A stretch of 64,000 bases of DNA from an uncultured Bacteroidota bacterium (GTDB taxonomy: Bacteria > Bacteroidota > Bacteroidia > Chitinophagales > Chitinophagaceae), in the NCBI GenBank assembly GCA_937928385.1, contig CALEZD010000011.1, positions 11,532 to 75,531 on the forward strand, given 5' to 3'. The notes below the pieces were generated by a model that had not been told where the DNA came from, ran no database searches, and worked only from the letters and a program-made list of their open reading frames with translations. How positions within the stretch are numbered: the first letter of the stretch is position 1; every line of letters starts with the position of its first letter. This document shows, piece by piece, positions 19,390 to 28,813 of this stretch. A program made the position numbers and the translations under genes.

Positions 19390-19941
19390 ATGTACATGGC
19401 TGCAATTTTGTTTGCTAAGTTTCGGTCTTATACCATTGATGAACTGCTCAACAGGCTGGATGAGGGCTATTACCAGGCATTGGATATTATTTGCACCAAC
19501 GCCCGTAACTGTGCCGCTCAACTCAGCATAGAGCCCGAACATCCCTCCCTTAGCCTTTATTCGGGCATATATACTGCCTTGCTGGATGATATCCAGCGGC
19601 TGCTACTGTTCAGGAAGCAGGTGGTAGTACCCTATGTGCAGGAACTGCTGGCCAAAGTAGAAGACGGGCATAATTGTACCAACTGTTCGGGCAACTGCCA
19701 TGTGGGCCACAATGCGCAACTGATGAGCCTGCTGGATTCTCACAAAGAAATAAAAGATGTATTATCTGCGATGCATACCGCTGCCATGCCCATGTACAAC
19801 GATGTGGAATACCCGGAGGGATACCGTGTTTTACGCAATGAAGTAGCGGTAATTGATACCATGCTCACAGAGTTGTTTTATATAGAAGAGTCCAGCCTGA
19901 TACCAAAGATTATTGAGGCGCAAAAAGCTATCAATGCCTGA
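19390..19941 (+). CDS. Uncharacterised Cys/His protein, first gene of cbb3 locus
   Basis: A 183-residue soluble, mostly helical protein with no recognised domain. A cluster of possible metal ligands stands out in the middle: His94, Cys96, Cys99, Cys103, His104 and His107 within DGHNCTNCSGNCHVGH. The C-terminal half is weakly reminiscent of hemerythrin-like helical bundles, but no clear HxxxE pair pattern is visible. Its end overlaps ccoI by 8 bases, so it is translationally coupled to the copper ATPase for the oxidase; a role in metal delivery or oxygen sensing is inference. Confidence 0.8.
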   Translation: MYMAAILFAKFRSYTIDELLNRLDEGYYQALDIICTNARNCAAQLSIEPEHPSLSLYSGIYTALLDDIQRLLLFRKQVVVPYVQELLAKVEDGHNCTNCSGNCHVGHNAQLMSLLDSHKEIKDVLSAMHTAAMPMYNDVEYPEGYRVLRNEVAVIDTMLTELFYIEESSLIPKIIEAQKAINA

Positions 19942-22399
19942 GATATCTACAGGAAGGAATACGGTAATCGTTAAAAAAGAAGTACACTCTGCTGAAAAGC
20001 TGTGTTATCACTGTGGTGCGGAATGTACTACAACGAATATCGCCATAGGTGATAAATTGTTTTGCTGCGATGGCTGCAAACTGGTGTATGAAATACTGGA
20101 TAAAAACGGGCTCTGTAATTATTACGAATTGCAATCTCATCCCGGCCTCTCGCAGATAAAACCGGTACGTAGCGATAAATTTTCTTACCTGGACAATGAT
20201 GATATAGCTGAAAAGCTGTACAAGTTCACCGACGGAAATAATACGATTGTAACACTATACCTTCCGGGTGTGCACTGCAGTTCCTGCATGTGGCTGCTGG
20301 AGCACATGGGCAAGCTGAATCCCGCTATTGTAGAAAGCAGGCTCAATTTTACTAAGAAGGAGGTGACGATTCAGTTTCGCAGGCAGGAGATAAGCCTGAG
20401 GCAGATTGTGGAATTGCTCACCACTATTGGTTACGAACCATATATCAGCCTCGACGAGTCGGACAAGAAAGAAAAAAGCAGTTTCGATAAGCAAAGGATA
20501 TACAAGCTGGGCGTAGCGGGATTTTGCTTCGGCAATATCATGCTGATGAGCTTCCCCGAATACCTGTCATCCAACAACGATATTGAACACCAGTATGCTA
20601 CCTTGTTCCGCGTACTCAACCTTGTATTGGCGCTTCCTGTATTCTTTTATAGCGCGTCTGAATTTTTTACCAATGCTTGGGTGGGGCTCAGGCAAAAGAC
20701 GTTAAATATTGATGCGCCCATTGCGTTGGCATTGCTCATCACCTTTGGCCGCAGCCTGTATGAGATAGGCACCGGTACAGGTGCCGGCTTCCTGGATAGC
20801 ATGAGTGGCATTGTGTTCTTTATGCTGGCCGGCCGTATTGTGCAAGACAGGACATTCCAGTCTATTTCATTCCATAGGGACTATAAAGCATATTTCCCCA
20901 TAGCGGTAAATGTGGTAACACCCGCAGGCGTCGTGAGCCGCCACCTGCAGGACTTGAAAGAAAAAGATGTAGTGGAGTTGCATAATGATGAGATTGTACC
21001 TGCCGATTCGATAGTGGTAGATGGCCGCGCAAAGATTGATTATAGCTTCGTTACAGGCGAGAGTGAACCTGTGACTGTAGAGGTGGGCAAAACCGTATAC
21101 GCGGGCGGCCGGCAGACGGGTGAAAAACTGACACTGCAACTGATTAAGCCTGTGGCGTCCAGTTACCTTACTTCTTTGTGGAACCATAGCGCCTTCAGCA
21201 AAAACAAAGTGGAGCAAAACCGCCGCGACAGCGTTATTCACCTGGTCAGTAAATATTTTACCATAGTGCTGTTGGGGTTGGTGGCTATTACAGCAACATA
21301 TTGGGCCTTTGTTAATCCGGCTACGATAATACCCGCCATTACGGCAATGCTTATTATAGCCTGCCCATGCGCATTGCTGCTCGCTGTTACCTTTACCCAT
21401 GGCAACCTGTTACGTTTACTCAGCAATGGCGGTTTGTACATACGCGATGCCTTTGTGATAGAACAGTTGGGTTATATCAACCATATCGTTTTTGACAAGA
21501 CAGGTACACTTACCGAAGAAGCCAGTGAATACGATATGCGCGGCGATATTTTTTCTGAAGAAGAGAAAGATATCATCTATACTACTGCTCTGTCCAGTAC
21601 CCACCCTTACAGCAAGGCTATTGTTGCATATCTGGGCAAAAGGGCAAAAGCGGAATTGATTGAGTGGAAAGAGTTTATCGGTAAGGGCATAAAAGCCATC
21701 TCGGGCGACAACTATATATATATCGGTTCTTCACGTTTTGTCAGCAATACCAATGGTGCGGATACGGATAATGCTGCATGTTATATCAGGGTAAATGATA
21801 AGTTGGCGGCTTTTTATATCACACCAAAGTTCAGGGACGCATTGCCTGCTGTCATGCAGAACCTGGGTGGTCATTATAAGTTATCACTACTCTCGGGTGA
21901 CAACGACCGTCAGAAATCCACTTTGCAGGGTTTGTTTAGCGGTGAAGGGAAGCTGCTATTCCGACAGCAGCCGGTAGATAAGCTCAATTATATTGCCGGA
22001 CTGCAGGCTAAGGGCGATAAGGTGTTGATGATGGGCGATGGGCTGAACGATGCTGGGGCTTTGCAGCAAAGTAATGTGGGTATTACGCTGGCAAGCGATG
22101 TGAACAATTTCACCCCTTCCTGCGACGCCATATTAGATGCTAAGCGTTTTGCATGGCTCCCCGGCTTGTTGAAGCTGGCAAAATCAGGCAGGCAGATTAT
22201 CAACTTCACGTTTGTAATATCTATTATATACAATATTGTTGGCCTGACTATTTCTATGCAGGGGCTGATGAGTCCGCTCATTGCCGCCATACTTATGCCG
22301 GCCAGCACCATCACTATTGTCTTGATGACCACAGGCCTCAGCAGCCTCATGGCAAGGAGTTTCAAGCTATATGTAAAACACCCCGTGACAAAAACATGA
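19934..22399 (+). CDS. ccoI: Copper-exporting P1B-type ATPase for cbb3 assembly
   Basis: An 821-residue P-type ATPase. It has an N-terminal cysteine-rich segment (CYHCGAEC, CCDGC; residues 24-48), a heavy-metal-associated domain with GVHCSSCMW (Cys115/118), membrane metal site CPC in ACPCALLLAV (about 476), phosphorylation motif DKTGTLTEE (about 520), HP motif in STHPYSKA, and GDGLND (about 700). This layout is that of CcoI/FixI, which supplies copper for the CuB site of cbb3 oxidase. I start at ATG 19934, which overlaps the preceding gene; the TTG 21 bases earlier is less likely. Confidence 0.93.
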   Translation: MPEISTGRNTVIVKKEVHSAEKLCYHCGAECTTTNIAIGDKLFCCDGCKLVYEILDKNGLCNYYELQSHPGLSQIKPVRSDKFSYLDNDDIAEKLYKFTDGNNTIVTLYLPGVHCSSCMWLLEHMGKLNPAIVESRLNFTKKEVTIQFRRQEISLRQIVELLTTIGYEPYISLDESDKKEKSSFDKQRIYKLGVAGFCFGNIMLMSFPEYLSSNNDIEHQYATLFRVLNLVLALPVFFYSASEFFTNAWVGLRQKTLNIDAPIALALLITFGRSLYEIGTGTGAGFLDSMSGIVFFMLAGRIVQDRTFQSISFHRDYKAYFPIAVNVVTPAGVVSRHLQDLKEKDVVELHNDEIVPADSIVVDGRAKIDYSFVTGESEPVTVEVGKTVYAGGRQTGEKLTLQLIKPVASSYLTSLWNHSAFSKNKVEQNRRDSVIHLVSKYFTIVLLGLVAITATYWAFVNPATIIPAITAMLIIACPCALLLAVTFTHGNLLRLLSNGGLYIRDAFVIEQLGYINHIVFDKTGTLTEEASEYDMRGDIFSEEEKDIIYTTALSSTHPYSKAIVAYLGKRAKAELIEWKEFIGKGIKAISGDNYIYIGSSRFVSNTNGADTDNAACYIRVNDKLAAFYITPKFRDALPAVMQNLGGHYKLSLLSGDNDRQKSTLQGLFSGEGKLLFRQQPVDKLNYIAGLQAKGDKVLMMGDGLNDAGALQQSNVGITLASDVNNFTPSCDAILDAKRFAWLPGLLKLAKSGRQIINFTFVISIIYNIVGLTISMQGLMSPLIAAILMPASTITIVLMTTGLSSLMARSFKLYVKHPVTKT

Positions 22400-22461
22400 C
22401 GATTATCATCTTTTAGATTGAGTAAGGTCATAAGGCATCCAACGAGCCGGTAATAATTTTG
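22396..22461 (+). promoter_or_regulatory. Internal promoter with second Fnr-type box before ccoS
   Basis: ATGAC-GATT-ATCAT (22396-22409) overlaps the ccoI stop codon. TAATTTTG (22454-22461) fits the -7 consensus. The palindrome centre is 51.5 bases before the -7 element, identical to the promoter at 19315-19380, and the two boxes share the longer pattern ATGACGAnnRTCATYTTTTA. This would drive ccoS-NO-Q-P-G-H separately from ccoI. Confidence 0.7.
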
Positions 22462-22485
22462 ATTATCATTTTTTAACAACCTCTG

Positions 22486-22653
22486 ATGAGTGCATTATAT
22501 CTCCTGGTCCTGGCAAGTATAGCAGTAGCGGCCATTTTTCTTTTTGCTTTTATATGGAGCGTACGCTCCAACCAGTTTGAAGACCAGGAAGGCTCAGCTA
22601 TGAGAATGTTGCACGATAATGAAACCCCTCAAATAAATAACAGAAAAATCTAA
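22486..22653 (+). CDS. ccoS: cbb3 oxidase assembly protein CcoS
   Basis: A 55-residue protein starting MSALYLLVLASIAVAAIFLF, with a single N-terminal TM, then FIWSVRSNQFEDQEG. The W-x(4)-QFED-(Q/L)EG signature is that of CcoS/FixS, which helps insert cofactors into the cbb3 oxidase. Between ccoI and ccoNO as expected. Confidence 0.92.
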   Translation: MSALYLLVLASIAVAAIFLFAFIWSVRSNQFEDQEGSAMRMLHDNETPQINNRKI

Positions 22654-22665
22654 ACAGTATAATCG

Positions 22666-24834
22666 ATGAGTAACGCTTCGGAACAAGTAAATGCGCAAGG
22701 TTCAGTTGCATTGGATAAGTTCTTTTACGACAACAAAATCGTAAAATGGTTTGCCTATGCCACCATATTATGGGGCCTGGTAGGTATGCTGGTGGGTTTG
22801 CTGGCTGCATTTCAGCTCGTATTTCCAGTACTAAACTTTAGTACAGCAGAGACTACATTCGGCAGGGTAAGGCCGGTGCACACCAATGCGGTGATATTCG
22901 CCTTTGTGGGCAATGGTATTTTTATGGGTGTGTATTATTCGTTGCAGCGGTTGGTAAAAGCCCGCATGTTCAGCGATATGCTCGGCAAGCTACACTTCTG
23001 GGGCTGGCAACTTATTATTGTGTTGGCGGCAGTCTCGTTGCTGGCGGGTTACACTACCGGTAAGGAGTATGCCGAGCTGGAGTGGCCCATTGATATTCTC
23101 ATCACACTTGTTTGGGTAGTGTTTGGTATCAATATGTTCGGCACCATCATCAAGCGCCGCGAGCGTCACTTGTATGTGGCTATATGGTTTTACATAGCCA
23201 CGTTCATCACGGTAGCAATGCTGCACGTGGTTAACTCATGGGAGATACCGTTTTCTGCATTTAAATCTTATTCATGGTACGCGGGTGTGCAGGATGCGCT
23301 GGTGCAATGGTGGTATGGCCACAATGCCGTGGCTTTCTTCCTCACTACGCCATACCTGGGCCTGATGTATTACTTCCTGCCCAAGGCGGCCAACCGTCCT
23401 GTTTATTCATATCGTTTATCTATTATACACTTCTGGGCGCTCATATTCATCTATATCTGGGCCGGCCCCCACCACTTGCTGTACACCGCACTGCCCGACT
23501 GGGCGCAGTCACTCGGTACTGTGTTTTCTATTATGCTTATAGCCCCGTCGTGGGGTGGTATGCTCAATGGCCTGCTGACATTGCGCGGTGCCTGGGATAA
23601 GGTGCGCGAAGATGTGGTGTTGAAATTCCTGGTGGTAGCGGTTACGGCTTATGGTATGGCCACGTTTGAAGGCCCAATGTTGAGCCTCAAAAACGTAAAC
23701 GCCATCAGCCACTTTACTGACTGGACCATCGCACACGTACACGTGGGCGCCCTGGGTTGGAACGGTTTCTTGACTTTCGGTGTACTGTACTGGCTGATAC
23801 CAAGGATATTCAGAACAGAACTGTATTCGCAGAAATGGGCTAACTGGCACTTCTGGATTGGTACGCTGGGTATAGTATTCTATGCAGTGCCTATGTACTG
23901 GGCCGGCTTTATGCAGAGCCTGGCATGGAAAGAGTTTACCCCCACCGGCCAGTTGAAATACCAGTTCATGGAAACAGTGGAGCAGATGAAGCCATTCTTT
24001 ATGATGCGTGGTATAGGTGGTACGCTGTACCTGTTGGGTGCCATACTAATGACTGTTAACCTGGTTAAAACTGTGAGGAAAGGTAAAGCACTGAATGATG
24101 AAGCTGCTGAAGCAGCACCATTGACCAAGGTTTATGTAGAACATGGTAAAACACACTGGCACAGGTGGATTGAACGCCGCCCGGTACAGATGCTTGTATT
24201 GAGCCTGGTGGTTGTGGCGATTGGTGGACTGATTGAGATAGTACCCACCTTTATGATAGAATCCAACGTGCCTACTATCACAAGTGTGAAACCATATACA
24301 CCGCTCGAACTGCAGGGGCGTGATATATATGTGCGCGAAGGTTGTTATACCTGCCACAGCCAGATGATTCGGCCGTTCCGTAGCGAGGTAGCCAGGTATG
24401 GAGAGTACTCAAAAGCAGGTGAGTTCGTGTACGACCACCCGTTCCAATGGGGTAGTAAGCGTACAGGCCCCGACCTGGCACGTATAGGCGGCAAGTATCC
24501 TGATAGCTGGCATTTTAATCACATGTACGAGCCTACCAGTATGTCACCGGGTTCTATTATGCCTAACTACTCATGGCTGATGGAAAATGCCATAGACACT
24601 GCTATTACACCGGCCAAGATACGTGCCATGCAAACGCTGGGTGTGCCTTATCCCGAGGGGTATGATAAGATAGCGAACGCAGACCTCTTTAAGCAGGCTG
24701 ATAAGATAGTAGCCAGCCTGGCCAAAGACAAAATAGAAGTGAAGAGCGATAAAGAAATAATAGCCTTGATAGCTTACCTGCAGCGCGTGGGCACAGACAT
24801 CAAGCTGGAGCAAAAAACTGCAGGCAGCAATTAA
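22666..24834 (+). CDS. ccoNO: cbb3-type cytochrome c oxidase, fused subunits I and II
   Basis: A 722-residue fusion. Residues ~1-470 are CcoN with about twelve TM helices and conserved histidines (for example VHTNAVIF, WWYGHNAVAFF, GPHHLLY, IAHVHVGALGWNG). These hold haem b, haem b3 and CuB and carry out oxygen reduction. After a linker and a TM near 505-525, residues ~540-722 are CcoO with one haem c site CYTCHSQMIRPF (about 559-563) and an axial Met near MSPGSIMPNY. The fusion is common in Bacteroidota. Membrane terminal oxidase, usually of high oxygen affinity. Confidence 0.96.
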   Translation: MSNASEQVNAQGSVALDKFFYDNKIVKWFAYATILWGLVGMLVGLLAAFQLVFPVLNFSTAETTFGRVRPVHTNAVIFAFVGNGIFMGVYYSLQRLVKARMFSDMLGKLHFWGWQLIIVLAAVSLLAGYTTGKEYAELEWPIDILITLVWVVFGINMFGTIIKRRERHLYVAIWFYIATFITVAMLHVVNSWEIPFSAFKSYSWYAGVQDALVQWWYGHNAVAFFLTTPYLGLMYYFLPKAANRPVYSYRLSIIHFWALIFIYIWAGPHHLLYTALPDWAQSLGTVFSIMLIAPSWGGMLNGLLTLRGAWDKVREDVVLKFLVVAVTAYGMATFEGPMLSLKNVNAISHFTDWTIAHVHVGALGWNGFLTFGVLYWLIPRIFRTELYSQKWANWHFWIGTLGIVFYAVPMYWAGFMQSLAWKEFTPTGQLKYQFMETVEQMKPFFMMRGIGGTLYLLGAILMTVNLVKTVRKGKALNDEAAEAAPLTKVYVEHGKTHWHRWIERRPVQMLVLSLVVVAIGGLIEIVPTFMIESNVPTITSVKPYTPLELQGRDIYVREGCYTCHSQMIRPFRSEVARYGEYSKAGEFVYDHPFQWGSKRTGPDLARIGGKYPDSWHFNHMYEPTSMSPGSIMPNYSWLMENAIDTAITPAKIRAMQTLGVPYPEGYDKIANADLFKQADKIVASLAKDKIEVKSDKEIIALIAYLQRVGTDIKLEQKTAGSN

Positions 24835-24859
24835 AAACAAGTATTAAAACAATAATACA

Positions 24860-25030
24860 ATGAAATTCAGGCATTATTTAGAATCAATAGCAGGTGTGGA
24901 TATCTACCCGATGGTATCATTGCTGATATTCTTCACCTTCTTCATGGGATTGGCTATATGGGCTTTCAGGGCCAACAAGGAATATATCACAGAGGTGAAA
25001 AACCTGCCTTTAGACAAAGACAACAATTAA
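24860..25030 (+). CDS. ccoQ: cbb3 oxidase CcoQ-like subunit
   Basis: A 56-residue protein starting MKFRHYLESIAGVDIYP, with one TM (about 18-38) and the tail FRANKEYITEVKNLPLDKDNN. Position between ccoNO and ccoP and the size fit CcoQ. Its TAA overlaps the ccoP ATG by one base. Confidence 0.88.
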   Translation: MKFRHYLESIAGVDIYPMVSLLIFFTFFMGLAIWAFRANKEYITEVKNLPLDKDNN

Positions 25031-26223
25031 TGATAAATAAAAAAGTCATGCGCAAGTATTTTAATAAACGTCTTCTCTTATCAATAGCTGTTTTGTCCGT
25101 ACCCGCAACGGTATTTGCGGCAGAGGCTGCTACAGGCAGTAGTATGGGGTTTAATCCCTTGCTGATGGGCCTTTTGACGCTGATTATCGTGCTGTTGTTT
25201 GTAATTGGTATGATGGGCAGTACGTTGGTGCAATTAGGCTATGCCTACCGCGATAAACTTCGTAAGGAGCGCAGCAACGGTTCGGGCATAGCTAAAACCC
25301 TGCTATTGCTTCTGGCATTTGGCGCTATGTCTTACAGCGCTGCGGCGCAGGAAGCTGCTGAGGCTGTAGCTGCCGCGCCCGTGTCTGCCTCTATAGGCGG
25401 TTTGCCAAAAGTAGAATTCTATGTGCTGATTGGCGCTATCATACTTGAGTTGCTCACAATAGGCGTGCTTATCATTCTTACCCGCGTGCTTATCAAGGCT
25501 ATTATGCTCAAACCGGGCGAAGAAGCTGCAAAAGCAGCAGCTGCTGCTAAAACAAAACGTGTCCCATTCTGGGACAGGTTCAATGCCGCGGTGGCTATTG
25601 AGAAAGAGGAAGATATCCTGCTCGACCATGATTACGATGGTATTAAAGAATTGGACAACAGCCTGCCACCCTGGTGGAAGTACGGATTTTACCTGACAAT
25701 AGTTATCGGTGTGATATATGTATGGTATTACCACTTCGGTAGCGGCCCCAGCCAGGAAGATGAATTCCTTGCTGAGGTAAAAAGAGGTGAACAGGAAGTA
25801 GCGGCTTATCTTGCTAAGTCCGCCAGCAATGTAGATGAGAATACAGTAGTAATGCTGGATGCCGCAGGTATAGGAGCGGGTAAGGGAATATTTGAGAGTA
25901 ACTGTGCGGCCTGCCACGCTGCCGATGGCGGTGGTAACGCCGTAGGGCCAAACCTGGCCGACCAGTACTGGTTGCACGGCGGTAGCTTGCAGGATGTGTT
26001 CAAGTCAATAAAATACGGCTGGCCTTCAAAAGGTATGAAGAGTTGGAAAGATGATTTTTCGCCTATGCAGTTGGCACAACTGGCCAGCTTTGTCAGGTCA
26101 TTGCAGGGCACAACACCTGCAGCACCCAAAGAGCCGCAGGGGGATATGTATATAGAAGCAACAGAAAGCACGGATAGTACAGCAAACGAAGTAAAAGAAC
26201 CGGAAGTAGCGGTAGCGGAATGA
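25030..26223 (+). CDS. ccoP: cbb3 oxidase subunit III, single c-type haem
   Basis: A 397-residue protein. An N-terminal extension carries three or four TM segments, then the FixP_N-type segment LLDHDYDGIKELDNSLPPWW followed by a TM. One cytochrome c domain has the haem site CAACH (about 293-297). Only one CxxCH is present, whereas proteobacterial CcoP has two. I start at ATG 25030, coupled to ccoQ; an upstream in-frame ATG at 24958 lies inside ccoQ, and an ATG at 25048 (before MRKYFNKRLLL) is possible. The stop overlaps ccoG by 4 bases. It passes electrons to CcoO/CcoN. Confidence 0.93.
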   Translation: MINKKVMRKYFNKRLLLSIAVLSVPATVFAAEAATGSSMGFNPLLMGLLTLIIVLLFVIGMMGSTLVQLGYAYRDKLRKERSNGSGIAKTLLLLLAFGAMSYSAAAQEAAEAVAAAPVSASIGGLPKVEFYVLIGAIILELLTIGVLIILTRVLIKAIMLKPGEEAAKAAAAAKTKRVPFWDRFNAAVAIEKEEDILLDHDYDGIKELDNSLPPWWKYGFYLTIVIGVIYVWYYHFGSGPSQEDEFLAEVKRGEQEVAAYLAKSASNVDENTVVMLDAAGIGAGKGIFESNCAACHAADGGGNAVGPNLADQYWLHGGSLQDVFKSIKYGWPSKGMKSWKDDFSPMQLAQLASFVRSLQGTTPAAPKEPQGDMYIEATESTDSTANEVKEPEVAVAE

Positions 26224-27638
26224 AACAAACAGATATAAACGGCGGTGATTCGACAACATCATTCAGGGATACGGTAGCCACGGTAGATAAGCAGGGCAAG
26301 CGGTTATGGGTGTTTCCGAATATGCCTAAAGGTAAGTTTACCAATGTGCGGACATGGTTAAGTGTCGTTTACCTGCTGGTGTTCTTTTCACTGCCGTTTT
26401 TTAAGTACAACGGCCACCCCATTTTTCTTATCAACGTACTGGAGCGTAAGTTTATACTCTTCGGGCAAATATTCTGGCCGCAGGATTTTTTCATATTCGG
26501 GCTGGGCATGGTTATTTTTATTGTATTCATCGCCCTGTTTACAGTGGTCTTCGGCCGTGTGTTCTGCGGCTGGATGTGCCCCCAGACCATTTTCATGGAG
26601 ATGGTCTTTCGCAAAATAGAGTACTGGATAGAAGGTGACGGCCCCGCGCAGAAAATGCTGGCACGTCAAAAGTGGAATACCGATAAAATATTTAAAAAGG
26701 TAATGAAGTGGACGGCCTTCTGGGCTATCAGCTTTATTATTGCCAATACTTTCCTCGCTTACATTATCGGTATAGATGAGCTAAGGACGATTATTACCGA
26801 GCCGGTTAGCGAACATATAGGTGGTTTTATTGCCCTGGTGATATTTACTACGATATTCTTCCTGGTATATTCATGGTTTCGCGAGCAGGTGTGTACTGTT
26901 GTTTGCCCCTACGGCCGTATGCAGGGTGTGCTGCTCGACCGTAACTCCATCATTGTTACTTACGACCATGTGCGTGGAGAACAGAGGGGTAAGTTTAAGA
27001 AAAATGAAGAACGTACCATCGGCGATTGTATAGATTGCCACCAGTGTGTGAATGTATGTCCTACAGGTATAGACATTCGCAACGGTACACAACTGGAATG
27101 TATCAACTGTACGGCCTGCATTGATGCCTGCGATAGAATGATGGAAGCTGTAAACCTGCCTAAAGGGTTGATACGTTACGCATCCGAAGCTAACATTGCA
27201 GACAAGCAGCCAACACGCTTCACCTGGAGGATGAAAGCATATACAGCGGTGATGATTATTCTGTTGGGTGTAGAAGCTTTCCTGTTGATGAGCCGTACTG
27301 ATGTGGGTGTCTCCATACTCCGCGCTCAGGGGCAGTTGTTCCAGGAGCAGCCGGACAACCAGTACAGCAACCTGTACAACTACAAGCTGCTGAATAAAAC
27401 CTACAAAGAAAAAACACTGGAGCTGAAGCCTGAAAATTTTGAAGGCCGTATAGAACTGGTAGGGGAAACGGTACTGAACGTACCTAAGGAAGCTGATGTA
27501 GCTGGTACAATGTTCATCTACATTGATAAAAAAGATATTAAAGAACGAAAAACAAAGCTGAAGATAGGCGTGTATGAAGATGGGGAAAAAATAGATGTGA
27601 TCAGCACGTCATTCCTCGGGCCGTTTACAGCCAACTAA
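26220..27638 (+). CDS. ccoG: cbb3 oxidase accessory protein CcoG (ferredoxin-like)
   Basis: A 472-residue membrane protein with about five TM helices, the motif GRVFCGWMCPQT, and two 4Fe-4S clusters (CIDCHQCVNVCPTGID and CINCTACIDACD, about residues 270-305), followed by a periplasmic Ig-like C-terminus. This is CcoG/RdxA/FixG, thought to reduce copper for oxidase assembly. ATG overlaps ccoP stop (ATGA). Confidence 0.95.
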   Translation: MKQTDINGGDSTTSFRDTVATVDKQGKRLWVFPNMPKGKFTNVRTWLSVVYLLVFFSLPFFKYNGHPIFLINVLERKFILFGQIFWPQDFFIFGLGMVIFIVFIALFTVVFGRVFCGWMCPQTIFMEMVFRKIEYWIEGDGPAQKMLARQKWNTDKIFKKVMKWTAFWAISFIIANTFLAYIIGIDELRTIITEPVSEHIGGFIALVIFTTIFFLVYSWFREQVCTVVCPYGRMQGVLLDRNSIIVTYDHVRGEQRGKFKKNEERTIGDCIDCHQCVNVCPTGIDIRNGTQLECINCTACIDACDRMMEAVNLPKGLIRYASEANIADKQPTRFTWRMKAYTAVMIILLGVEAFLLMSRTDVGVSILRAQGQLFQEQPDNQYSNLYNYKLLNKTYKEKTLELKPENFEGRIELVGETVLNVPKEADVAGTMFIYIDKKDIKERKTKLKIGVYEDGEKIDVISTSFLGPFTAN

Positions 27639-27650
27639 AATAATATAGGT

Positions 27651-28100
27651 ATGAGCACGATGAAATTTGGATGGGGTAGCAGGATAGCATTATTATATGG
27701 CGGATTCGTGGTATTGATTGTCGCTTTGGTAACCGGCAGCATGCGCCAGGATTTCGACCTGGTGGCCGACGACTACTACAAGCAGGAGATAGAGTATCAG
27801 AACGTATTGGATGCAGGCAAAAACCAGGCCGCATTGTCCGCACCTGTTCGGGTATATGCTAATGAAACGGCTGTGATGATAGAATTTCCCGGCGACTTTA
27901 CAGACCAGCTCGTCAACGGCGATGTTCATTTTTATTCCCCTATTAATGCTTCCTGGGATAAGGAGATAAAACTGACCAACGTGCTCAGCAGCATTACCAT
28001 CCCCCGCAGCGAGTTGAAGAACACACGTTACAAAGTGAAAATCAACTGGACTGTGAATGATAAAAAATATTACCAGGAGTCTGAAATAACACTGCAATAA
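27651..28100 (+). CDS. ccoH: FixH/CcoH family assembly protein
   Basis: 149 residues with one N-terminal TM, then the FixH hallmark QDFDLVADDYYKQEIEYQ and a beta-rich periplasmic domain. FixH acts with the copper ATPase in cbb3 maturation. Located 12 bases after ccoG. Confidence 0.92.
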   Translation: MSTMKFGWGSRIALLYGGFVVLIVALVTGSMRQDFDLVADDYYKQEIEYQNVLDAGKNQAALSAPVRVYANETAVMIEFPGDFTDQLVNGDVHFYSPINASWDKEIKLTNVLSSITIPRSELKNTRYKVKINWTVNDKKYYQESEITLQ

Positions 28101-28101
28101 T

Positions 28102-28809
28102 ATGAATACGCTCACACTCACAATGGCTTTGCTGATGGGTCTTACGGGTAGCCTGCATTGTGCCGGTATGTGCGGCCCTATTATATGGGTAATGCCTTTT
28201 CAGCGGTTGAGCGGTTTTGAAAAATGGCTGGGCATCGGGCTCTACCACTTCGGCAGGATAACGGTGTATGCATTACTCGGTGTGGTGTTGTATTCTTTCA
28301 AATCCCTGTTTCAGCCGCAGGTACAGCAGTACATATCTATTGCCTTGGGTGCTATGTTGCTGGTGCTGGGTATCCTCTCATTTTTTCCTACACGTTTTTC
28401 GGTAAAACTCCCCTGGACGGGTTTTGTGCAAAATAAACTGGGTGCGTTTATGGGGCACCCTTCTGTATTCAGCTTGTTCATCACCGGTATGCTCAACGGC
28501 TTATTGCCATGCGGATTGGTATATATGGCCTTGTCTGCCACGGTGATGGCACCCACCGTCCTCAATTCTATGATGCTGATGTATGTCTTCGGACTGGGTA
28601 CGGTACCTATGATGGTAGCATTAACCGTTATCAAAGACAGGGCGCGCATCATGCATGCCGTACATTTTCGCAAATTTGTGCCCCTGGTTATGTTGTTGTT
28701 CGGCAGCCTGTTTGTACTGCGTGGCATGAACCTCGGCATACCTTATATCAGCCCAAAGGTGATGATGGAGCAAAACGAAGTAAAAGCTCAATGTTGTCAT
28801 AAAGAATAA
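28102..28809 (+). CDS. SafE/TauE-like membrane transporter of cbb3 locus
   Basis: A 235-residue protein with six predicted TM helices. The first has GLTGSLHCAGMCGP, with two cysteines and a histidine, and a central NGLLPCGLVY motif. These features mark the UreH/DsbD-like 'sulfite exporter TauE/SafE' group, which in Bacteroidota regularly ends cbb3 operons. Copper transport has been suggested for such proteins; here it is inference from the motif and the context. Confidence 0.85.
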   Translation: MNTLTLTMALLMGLTGSLHCAGMCGPIIWVMPFQRLSGFEKWLGIGLYHFGRITVYALLGVVLYSFKSLFQPQVQQYISIALGAMLLVLGILSFFPTRFSVKLPWTGFVQNKLGAFMGHPSVFSLFITGMLNGLLPCGLVYMALSATVMAPTVLNSMMLMYVFGLGTVPMMVALTVIKDRARIMHAVHFRKFVPLVMLLFGSLFVLRGMNLGIPYISPKVMMEQNEVKAQCCHKE

Positions 28810-28813
28810 ACCT

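Noticed and set aside
24958..25029. Longer N-terminus for CcoP starting inside ccoQ
   Set aside because: The frame from 24958 overlaps the well-formed ccoQ gene; the coupled ATG at 25030 precedes a normal membrane start.
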